A stretch of DNA of 5,455 bases from Campylobacterales bacterium (GTDB taxonomy: Bacteria; Campylobacterota; Campylobacteria; Campylobacterales; Hydrogenimonadaceae), in assembly GCA_026986055.1 (NCBI GenBank), contig JALSPH010000009.1:1-5455 (forward strand). The letters are read 5' to 3'. The position numbers and the translations under genes are program-made. Each line of letters begins with the position of its first letter. Positions within the stretch are counted from its first letter, which is position 1. Below are positions 1 through 5,455 of the stretch, piece by piece. Below the pieces are notes generated by a model. The model saw nothing but the letters and a program-made list of their open reading frames with translations, had not been told where the DNA came from and did no database searches.

Positions 1-272
1 ACTATCTCACCGCCTACGGGCAGATGGGGCGTGTATCTTTGAAAATACCACGACTTTCTGTCACGGTCGCTCGGTTTCCCAAGAGCTACAGTGCGGGCTT
101 CTCTTGGGCTTAGATGTTCGGTGAAGCGCTTTATGGTTCCATCTTTACCCGCTGCATCTCTTCCTTCGAAAACGACACATACTTTTATCTCTTGCGCTAT
201 GATATGGCGTTGAAACTTCACAAGCTCGACTTGGAGTTTGTAAAGCTCTTTTTTATACTCACTCTTTTTCAT
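1..272 (-). CDS. ppk2: Polyphosphate kinase 2 (PPK2), N-terminal part, cut by window edge
   Basis: PPK2 enzymes transfer phosphate between inorganic polyphosphate and nucleotides in the cytoplasm. Ninety complete codons are visible. The N-terminus has the family's EL-x-LQ-x-ELVK-x-Q helix (about residues 9-21). A Walker A loop follows, FEGRDAAGKDGTIKR (residues 35-49), with lysine 43 expected to bind phosphate. Next come LSPREARTVALGKPSDRDR (54-72) and WYFQRYTPHLPVGGEI (75-90), both typical of PPK2. The Walker B region and lid lie beyond the left edge. The pattern looks most like the short single-domain class I enzymes, known mainly for making nucleoside triphosphates from diphosphates, but the class cannot be settled from the N-terminus. 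The ATG at 272 overlaps the ATPase stop as ATGA. A weak GGGGA ribosome site (283-287) sits 10 bases upstream inside the ATPase gene, so translational coupling is likely. Confidence 0.93.
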   Translation of the reverse strand, partial: MKKSEYKKELYKLQVELVKFQRHIIAQEIKVCVVFEGRDAAGKDGTIKRFTEHLSPREARTVALGKPSDRDRKSWYFQRYTPHLPVGGEI

Positions 273-2977
273 ATTACATCTATCCCCATTTTTTTACGGT
301 AGTAGCGTAAAACTGCCATCTTAACCGTATCATTGAAAACAAACCAGCTCAAAGCGTAAATCCACATAAATATAGCCCACTCCCATCCTATCGGAGTCAT
401 CAGACCAAAACCGTAAACACCTACGACGGTACCTACGACAGCTGTGGACCAAGTTGCGACAAAAAGTATCCAAGAGGGCCAAGGGCGTTTGAAAAACCAG
501 TCATCGATCCTTGTGTTATATATAGTACCGTGTCCCGCAACGACCAGCTTGACGAAAAATAGACTCTGCACGAAACTCAGCCACGACTTATCATCGTGCA
601 TATCGATCCAACTGGGAACATTAGGTAAAAATGAGAGTGAATCAGGATTTGCTTTTAGATAAACCATTGTTACAAAAAAGATCAAAAAGGAGCTAAGCAC
701 TCCGGCAATCCCCAGCCAACTGGATAAAATCAGCATCTCCCGCATATCCCACCTCACAGGCTGTTCACGCACCTTAGTATTGTCATAGGCAATAGCGAGA
801 ATCGGGATATCGTTGAGTAGAGCCAGTACTATTATCATAACGGCAGTCACAGGATAGAATTCGAACACTACGATCGCCAAGGTCATAAAGACAATGATGC
901 GAATAGTCTCGGCAATACGAAAAATCGTATAACTCTTCATCCGCTCAAAAGTTATACGTGCCTGCTTTATCGCCTCGACGATAACCTTAAGACCGGGTGC
1001 CATCAAGACGATATCTGCCGCAGCTCTTGCCGCGTCGGTCGCCCCGCTGACGGCAATACCGCAATCGGCCTTTTTAAGAGCCGGTGCGTCATTGACCCCA
1101 TCCCCCGTCATACCTACGATATGGCCGGCCTTTTGCAGCTCGTCAACGATAAAGTATTTATCTTCGGGAAAAACCTGCGCAAAACCGTCTGCCGCTTCGA
1201 TGGCGGCAACGATCTCGCTCTCATGTTTTCGTACGGCCCCTTTCGGTAGCGGCATATTGTAGAGCTCTCGCTTGACATACTTCATAATGTCTGAAACTAT
1301 CTTCTCTATCTCCTCGTCACTGGCGTCGGGATGGAATTTTTTTGAAATGGCGCGAGTCAGTACTTCGGATAGGTAAATATACTCCTCTACCGATTCACCT
1401 TTAAGCTCCCTGACATCTCTGATATTCTCTCCTATACCCAATATACCGGCGATATACCTTGCAACGGCGATATTATCGCCTGTAACCATTTTTACCTTTA
1501 CCCCTTTTGAATTCGCTTCGGCGATAGCCTCCTTGCTGTCCGGACGGGGAGGATCGAAAAGAGGAATGAGCCCGACGAAGTGGTAAAAATCCTCTTCGCA
1601 CTTACGGTAAGCTACGCCTAAGGTCCTAAAACCTTTTTGCGCGAAAGCCTCCACCGCCGTATAGGCCGCTTTTTTGTCGAACTCCTGCTCATGGCACTGT
1701 TCAATGATGACTTGAGGAGCTCCTTTGGTAAAGACCAGACACTCCTTTCCGTCGTAGAGCCCTTCGCTTCGTTTGTGAACCGGATCGAAAGGCAAGAATT
1801 TCGTAAGATGGTAGCGACTGAGTTTATCTCTTAGCCGATGAGTATCGAGATAGTCGAAAATCGGCTTTTCGATGGGGTCTTGATTCTCCTCCTTGCTCGC
1901 TAACGCTGCATAAAGCATCAACTCGTCCGCCGTATGTCCGTCTGCCACGTACGGCTCGGCAAGACTCATTCTGTTTTGGGTAAGCGTTCCCGTTTTATCG
2001 GAACATAGAATATCCATTCCCGCCATCTCTTCGATCGCCGCCAAACGGCTGACGATGGCTTGTCGTCGTGCTAGATTCATCGCTCCCACAGCCATAGTCA
2101 CGGTTAAAACTGCCGGCAGAGCTACAGGAATAGCCGAGATAGTCAATACCAGCGAAAATACCAGAAGTTCCAAAGGGTTTTCGTGACGATTAAATCCTAC
2201 TGCGATAATGATGGCGATCATGACGATCGTTACTACGATCAGAAAGTCGCCGACTTGGATAACCATCTTTTGAAAGTGGCTCTTCTGCTCTCTTTCAGCT
2301 TTTGCTACAAGACCTACCGTTTTGCCAAAATAGGTATTTATACCCGTAGCGGTAACGACGCCTATCATCTCTCCCTGTTTAACTATAGCATTGGCATAGA
2401 GTTCATCACCGTTTTTTTTCGTCACAGGCAAAGACTCGCCGGTGAGTGCCGATTGATCCACCAGTAAAAACTCTCCACCGCCTAAAAGCTTCATATCCGC
2501 AGGAACGATGTCGCCGATTTTGACCTTGAGCACGTCGCCCGGTACAACCTCTTTTGCCGGAATCTGCTGCCATTTTCCATCCCTAAGCACAAGAGCGTTT
2601 CTGGCCAGCTTCTTTTTGAGCACCGCGATGGCATTGAGGGCTTTGGACTCCTGATAAAAATCTACAAAGGCGTTTACCAGCAACATTGCAACTATAATAT
2701 AAAACTCTTCCCAATGCTGCGCTATAGCCGCCAGTATACCGGCTATCTCTATCATCCACGGAATAGGACCCCAAAACCTTCGAAAGAGACGATGTAGCCA
2801 ACTCTCCTCTTTCTCTTCTATCTCATTGTAGCCATATTTTTCGAGCCTCTCTTTGGCCTCTTCGCTGCTGAGACCTCCGACTTGATCGGCACCTTTTAGA
2901 CTCTCTTTTTCATCTGCTGAAAGAGCACTTTGTTCAAGATTTGGATCTGAGTTTTTTCTTCTTCGTCTATGAGGCAT
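269..2977 (-). CDS. Plasma-membrane proton-efflux P-type ATPase (type IIIA)
   Basis: This 902-residue membrane pump should hydrolyse ATP to export protons. Visible motifs are TGES of the actuator domain (179-182), the TM4 proline motif IPVALP (283-288), the phosphorylation site DKTGTLT (Asp327), KGAP of the nucleotide-binding domain (418-421), MVTGD (497-501) and GMTGDGVNDAP (622-632). About ten membrane segments are expected, near 71-88, 91-110, 240-262, 270-300, 687-706, 708-730, 746-772, 798-815, 834-857 and 865-885. Residues matching the proton-path positions of plant AHA2 appear kept: Asn102 in TM2, Arg693 in TM5 and Asp723 in TM6. The C-terminus ends soon after TM10, so the autoinhibitory tail of plant and fungal pumps is absent. 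The P domain holds an insert of roughly 50 residues (about 520-590) that explains the length. The N-terminus is basic (HRRRRK). AGGAG at 2984-2988 lies 6 bases before the ATG and supports this start. Another cation cannot be excluded as substrate. Confidence 0.95.
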   Translation of the reverse strand: MPHRRRRKNSDPNLEQSALSADEKESLKGADQVGGLSSEEAKERLEKYGYNEIEEKEESWLHRLFRRFWGPIPWMIEIAGILAAIAQHWEEFYIIVAMLLVNAFVDFYQESKALNAIAVLKKKLARNALVLRDGKWQQIPAKEVVPGDVLKVKIGDIVPADMKLLGGGEFLLVDQSALTGESLPVTKKNGDELYANAIVKQGEMIGVVTATGINTYFGKTVGLVAKAEREQKSHFQKMVIQVGDFLIVVTIVMIAIIIAVGFNRHENPLELLVFSLVLTISAIPVALPAVLTVTMAVGAMNLARRQAIVSRLAAIEEMAGMDILCSDKTGTLTQNRMSLAEPYVADGHTADELMLYAALASKEENQDPIEKPIFDYLDTHRLRDKLSRYHLTKFLPFDPVHKRSEGLYDGKECLVFTKGAPQVIIEQCHEQEFDKKAAYTAVEAFAQKGFRTLGVAYRKCEEDFYHFVGLIPLFDPPRPDSKEAIAEANSKGVKVKMVTGDNIAVARYIAGILGIGENIRDVRELKGESVEEYIYLSEVLTRAISKKFHPDASDEEIEKIVSDIMKYVKRELYNMPLPKGAVRKHESEIVAAIEAADGFAQVFPEDKYFIVDELQKAGHIVGMTGDGVNDAPALKKADCGIAVSGATDAARAAADIVLMAPGLKVIVEAIKQARITFERMKSYTIFRIAETIRIIVFMTLAIVVFEFYPVTAVMIIVLALLNDIPILAIAYDNTKVREQPVRWDMREMLILSSWLGIAGVLSSFLIFFVTMVYLKANPDSLSFLPNVPSWIDMHDDKSWLSFVQSLFFVKLVVAGHGTIYNTRIDDWFFKRPWPSWILFVATWSTAVVGTVVGVYGFGLMTPIGWEWAIFMWIYALSWFVFNDTVKMAVLRYYRKKMGIDVI

Positions 2978-2983
2978 CTTTAA

Positions 2984-2988
2984 CTCCT
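2984..2988 (-). promoter_or_regulatory. Ribosome binding site of the ATPase gene
   Basis: On the minus strand AGGAG is followed by a 6-base spacer and the ATPase ATG. The site lies in the 12-base gap just after the stop codon of the upstream nuclease-like gene, which fits co-translation from one transcript. Confidence 0.8.
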
Positions 2989-2989
2989 G

Positions 2990-4386
2990 TTAAATATATA
3001 TCTTCTCCCGGGGTGCTACTATATGGGCCTTTTTCCCCATCCGCTCGGCTATCGCCTTTTTGAAAATCTTCTGTTTATCGTACTCGCCGTGTATCAGACA
3101 GACTTTACCGAGTCTCTCAAAGCCCTCCATCCACTCTATGAGTCCATTCTGATCGGCATGTGCCGAAAAGCCGTTTATCGTATGAACATGCGCACGAATC
3201 GCTATCTCTTCACGGTAAACCTTTATCTTTTTGGCACCCTCGACTATACGCCTGCCAAGAGTTCCTTTCGCCTGGTACCCGACAAAAAGGAGTGCGTTCT
3301 TCTCACTCCAGAGACGATGTTTGAAGTGGTGCAGTATGCGTCCTCCCGTACACATTCCACTGCCGGCGATGATGATGCAGCTATCTTCGGAGTTTATCTT
3401 TTTCGACTCTTCAGGCTTAAGAGTATAGTGAAGGTATGGAAATTCGAAGATCGAACCATCTCTTTTGAGAAAGTCGTTGCAGCACTTACTCAACTCCTCA
3501 TGGTATAGGTCGTAAAGATGTGTGGCCCGTATAGCCATGGGCGAATCGAGAAAGATTTTACACTCCGGAAGCTCTCCATCATCGTACATCTTTTTTAGAA
3601 TACATAGAATCTCCTGCGTACGCTCTATAGCGAAAGAGGGAATCAGAACGCTCCCTTTTTCAAGCAGCGTTTCGGTAACTACCTGCTTGAACTCTATTTC
3701 GCTCTCTTTTATTCCTTTGTGGTTCCTGTCTCCGTATGTCGACTCTATATATAACAAGTCCGCTTCCTCTAAATTGGTCGGATCTTGCATTACCATATCA
3801 TTTCTGTTTCCGAGATCACCGCTGAAAACAATCTTTTTGGTTCTCCCTTTTTCTTTGAATTGGACTTCTATAGTTGCAGAATCCAAAATATGGCCGGCAT
3901 TTCTGAATGTTGCCTTCACCCCTTTTGCGAGATTTACAGTTTTGTCGTACTCAACATACTCTATAGGCATATCGAAAACCGCCTCGACATCGTCGACCGT
4001 ATAGAGAGGTTTGTTCACTTTTTTCTCTTTTCCTATACGCAAAGCTTTTCTGAAACGGGTACGAAACTCCTCCTCCATAAGATGGGCGCTGTCCAGAAGC
4101 ACTACCTCCGCCAGATCCATAGTCGATCTGAGAGTTAAGATTTTGCCTCTGAACCCCTCTTTAACAAGCAGGGGTATTCGCCCCACATGGTCAAGATGTG
4201 CGTGTGTTATAAGCAAAATATCTATATCTTTCGGATTGAAACCGAAAGGTTTGAAATTTCTCTTCTCGACACTTCCTTGGTACATCCCGCAATCGACCAT
4301 TATGGTCGGCCCTTTATCTATATAAAGTACGTGACAGGAGCCTGTTACCACTTCCGCAGCTCCGTAAGATCTCAAATATGCCATAT
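2990..4386 (-). CDS. Metallo-beta-lactamase fold / beta-CASP nuclease-family protein
   Basis: This 464-residue cytoplasmic protein resembles the CPSF73/YSH1-like branch of beta-CASP proteins, which includes bacterial RNases such as Thermus TTHA0252. The two-zinc site is complete in outline: HAHLDH (61-66), His165 in AGHILDSA, Asp190 in SGDLG, and the motif C histidine His409 in GFSAHAD. ESTYGD (214-219) and the beta-CASP motif A aspartate in LDSPMA (Asp280) follow the usual order. GSGMCTGGR (341-349) and GYQAKGTLGRR (369-379) are also typical, and HGE (432-434) belongs to the C-terminal RMMBL segment. No KH domain is present. The start is placed at ATG 4386 because AAAGGA ends 6 bases upstream; an in-frame TTG at 4390 directly abuts that site and is too close. 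It is the first gene of the run, 12 bases before the ATPase. RNA cleavage is the family expectation; the substrate is unknown. Confidence 0.9.
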
Positions 4387-4393
4387 GCAATCC
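4387..4393 (-). promoter_or_regulatory. Ribosome binding site region deciding the nuclease-like gene start
   Basis: Reading the minus strand, an A-rich AAAGGA (ending at 4393) is followed by TTGCAT and then ATG at 4386. The 6-base spacing favours the ATG over the in-frame TTG at 4390-4388, which lies within that spacer. Confidence 0.6.
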
Positions 4394-4409
4394 TTTCTGC
4401 TCTTCGGCT

Positions 4410-4440
4410 ATTATAAAACAGTTTAGGTAAACGAAGCCAA
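4410..4440 (-). promoter_or_regulatory. Likely promoter of the leftward operon
   Basis: The minus strand reads a perfect TATAAT at 4415-4410. A weak -35-like TTGGCT lies at 4440-4435 with a long 19-base spacer. Weak -35 boxes are common for the housekeeping sigma factor in Campylobacterota, so the -10 box carries most of the weight. Transcription would begin near 4403, giving a leader of about 17 bases before the ATG. Confidence 0.5.
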
Positions 4441-4473
4441 ACAGAGAGGTTTTGGTACCGACTAAATAAAGAG

Positions 4474-4631
4474 TGGCGATAGATGGAGAGACAAACTTGC
4501 GATTTGAGACGTAAAAAACTCGGCCAAAAACCGCGCTTGCCCGTCAGGGTAGCGAAGCTGTTAGCGGTTTTTAGAGATTTTGAAGGCGTCCGCAGGCAAA
4601 TCGCACTCGTTTGGCGATCTATCTATTGCCA
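4474..4631. repeat. Long imperfect palindrome with nested stems (MITE-like or structured RNA)
   Basis: The two halves are inverted copies with small gaps. Outermost, TGGCGATAGAT (4474-4484) pairs with ATCTATTGCCA (4621-4631), the one difference being a G-T wobble. Moving in, CAAAC (4492-4496) pairs with GTTTG (4609-4613), TGCGATTTG (4498-4506) with CAAATCGCA (4597-4605), and AAAAACCGC (4526-4534) with GCGGTTTTT (4564-4572). The centre folds again: GCTT (4535-4538) with AAGC (4555-4558), and CCC (4540-4542) with GGG (4547-4549) around a GTCA loop. No clear target-site duplication flanks it. It may be a miniature inverted-repeat element, an intergenic palindromic repeat or a structured RNA; the sequence alone does not decide. 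Confidence 0.65.
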
Positions 4632-4660
4632 ATCCAAAAAAGCATAAGTTATATTTTAGG

Positions 4661-4689
4661 TTCACTTACATTTACCAACTATTTGATAA
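4661..4689 (+). promoter_or_regulatory. Possible promoter of the permease gene
   Basis: TTCACT (4661-4666) and GATAAC (4684-4689) match the -35 and -10 consensus at four of six positions each, with a 17-base spacer. An alternative -10, TATATT at 4650-4655, lies in the same AT-rich stretch. Both are tentative. Confidence 0.35.
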
Positions 4690-4700
4690 CATACGTTAAA

Positions 4701-4707
4701 AAGGAGG
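4701..4707 (+). promoter_or_regulatory. Strong ribosome binding site of the permease gene
   Basis: AAGGAGG is a full-length Shine-Dalgarno match, 6 bases before a GTG codon. It fixes the permease start at GTG 4714 in spite of the non-ATG codon. Confidence 0.85.
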
Positions 4708-4713
4708 GTTTCC

Positions 4714-5455
4714 GTGAATAAAGCTTTCGGTCTGACGAGTGCGGTGATGCTCGGCGTAGGCTCAATGGTAGGGGCGGGAATATTCATAGTCATAGGTCAG
4801 GCCGGCTCCATAGCAGGAAACATCGTATGGATCTCTTTCGTCATTGGGGGTTTGGCCGCACTTTTGAGCGGATACTCCTTGGCTAAACTTGCACTAAGGT
4901 ACCCATCAAGAGGCGGCATAGTGGAGTATCTGGTACAAGGGTTCGGTGAAGGACTCTTCTCAGGCTCTGCAGGCGTACTTTTTTACTTTTCCCAACTTAT
5001 CGCCATAGCCGCAGTCGCCAAATCTTTCGGAACCTATGCAGCCACTTTCATTCATGACGGAACTACACTTTGGACAAATATCTACGCTATCTGCATCATA
5101 CTCTTTTTTACCGCAATAAACCTTATAGGTGCGGCGTTCGTAGCGCGTTCTGAAAATATCATAGTCATCATAAAAGTGACTGTATTGGCGGTTTTTACCG
5201 TAGCCGCACTCTTTACCGTAAACCCACACCTTTTAAGTGCTTCACAGATGCCGCCGATTAGCAGTATGCTCTTTGCGGTGGGTCTTACATTTTTTGCCTA
5301 CCAGGGATTTAGCGTCATAACAAACACCGTAGAGGATATGGAAAATCCCAAACGGGACATGCTCAGATCTATGGTTATAGCCATCTTGCTTGTAGCGCTG
5401 CTATATGTAGCCACAAGCGTAGCGGTACTTGGAAATCTACCGCTCGAAGAGGTGA
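4714..5455 (+). CDS. APC-superfamily amino-acid permease, N-terminal part, cut by window edge
   Basis: This inner-membrane transporter should move an amino acid or related amine, probably with a cation; the substrate cannot be read from the sequence. Translation from GTG 4714 gives 247 codons with no stop. Residues 14-24, GVGSMVGAGIF, are the substrate-binding TM1 loop typical of the APC family. RYPSRGGIVEYL (62-73) matches the conserved loop after TM2. FFAYQGF (193-199) is the TM6 signature, and EDMENPKRDM (207-216) is the familiar E-x-x-NP-x-R loop after TM6. About seven membrane segments are visible, near 8-28, 35-55, 85-108, 122-142, 148-168, 183-203 and 220-240. Family members usually have about 430-500 residues and 12 segments, so roughly half is present. 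It is transcribed away from the nuclease-ATPase-kinase set, and the sequence shows no shared regulation. Confidence 0.92.
   Translation, partial: MNKAFGLTSAVMLGVGSMVGAGIFIVIGQAGSIAGNIVWISFVIGGLAALLSGYSLAKLALRYPSRGGIVEYLVQGFGEGLFSGSAGVLFYFSQLIAIAAVAKSFGTYAATFIHDGTTLWTNIYAICIILFFTAINLIGAAFVARSENIIVIIKVTVLAVFTVAALFTVNPHLLSASQMPPISSMLFAVGLTFFAYQGFSVITNTVEDMENPKRDMLRSMVIAILLVALLYVATSVAVLGNLPLEEV

Larger units (their letters stand above)
4387..4713. other. Divergent intergenic region without a gene
   Basis: These 327 bases separate the leftward nuclease-ATPase-kinase set from the rightward permease. I see no convincing coding frame. The region holds a leftward promoter near the nuclease-like gene, a long imperfect palindrome in the middle, and an AT-rich segment with the rightward promoter and ribosome site at its right end. 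Confidence 0.8.

Noticed and set aside
114..302. Plus-strand frame of 62 codons at the left end.
   Set aside because: It is opposite the PPK2 N-terminus with its Walker A loop; the minus-strand reading is clearly the gene.
2183..2467. Plus-strand frame of 94 codons opposite the ATPase gene.
   Set aside because: It lies inside the region encoding the conserved TGES motif and TM3 of the ATPase on the other strand, with no sign of independent function.
3023..3508. Open plus-strand frame of about 160 codons.
   Set aside because: It lies wholly opposite the beta-CASP gene, whose protein carries every expected family motif. The plus-strand translation has no recognisable domain and no good ribosome site.
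3522..4004. Second long plus-strand frame opposite the beta-CASP gene.
   Set aside because: Same reason: it mirrors a strongly supported gene, and its serine-rich translation looks like an antisense by-product.
4526..4572. AAAAACCGC and GCGGTTTTT arms resemble a bidirectional intrinsic terminator.
   Set aside because: The genes on both sides are transcribed away from this site, so no transcript from them needs to end here. The arms are the innermost part of the larger palindrome. It could still end a small RNA made from within the region.
4960..5229. Minus-strand frame with several cysteines, at first sight like a small zinc-ribbon protein.
   Set aside because: It is antisense to the permease, whose plus-strand frame has a perfect ribosome site, APC motifs and membrane segments. 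The cysteines arise from reading permease codons backwards.

Overview
The window looks like a chromosomal segment of a Campylobacterota (Epsilonproteobacteria) organism of the Sulfurovum/Sulfurimonas/Nitratiruptor kind. The grounds are moderate GC, heavy use of ATA for isoleucine, very short gene spacing and the flavour of the proteins. This assignment is an inference from style; there is no rRNA or other marker gene in the window.

Layout: bases 1-4386 carry three genes on the minus strand, read right to left. First is a beta-CASP/metallo-beta-lactamase nuclease-like protein (2990-4386). After a 12-base gap comes a 902-residue plasma-membrane H+-type P-type ATPase (269-2977). Overlapping its stop codon by four bases is the start of a polyphosphate kinase 2 gene (1-272), which runs off the left edge. 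A TATAAT-like -10 box at 4410-4415 is the likely promoter for the set, and no terminator is visible between the genes. Bases 4387-4713 contain no gene. They hold that promoter, a 158-base imperfect palindrome with nested stems (4474-4631), and a probable promoter and very strong ribosome binding site for the rightward gene. Bases 4714-5455 carry the first 247 codons of an APC-family amino-acid permease on the plus strand, cut by the right edge.

How the genes may work together: PPK2 enzymes move phosphate between polyphosphate and nucleotides. The ATPase spends ATP to move protons (or possibly another cation) out of the cell. The four-base overlap suggests the two proteins are co-translated, so a polyphosphate-buffered proton pump is a reasonable hypothesis, for example for pH or energy stress. 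The role of the nuclease-like protein in this operon is unclear. The most unexplained piece of DNA is the palindrome between the two divergent transcription units.
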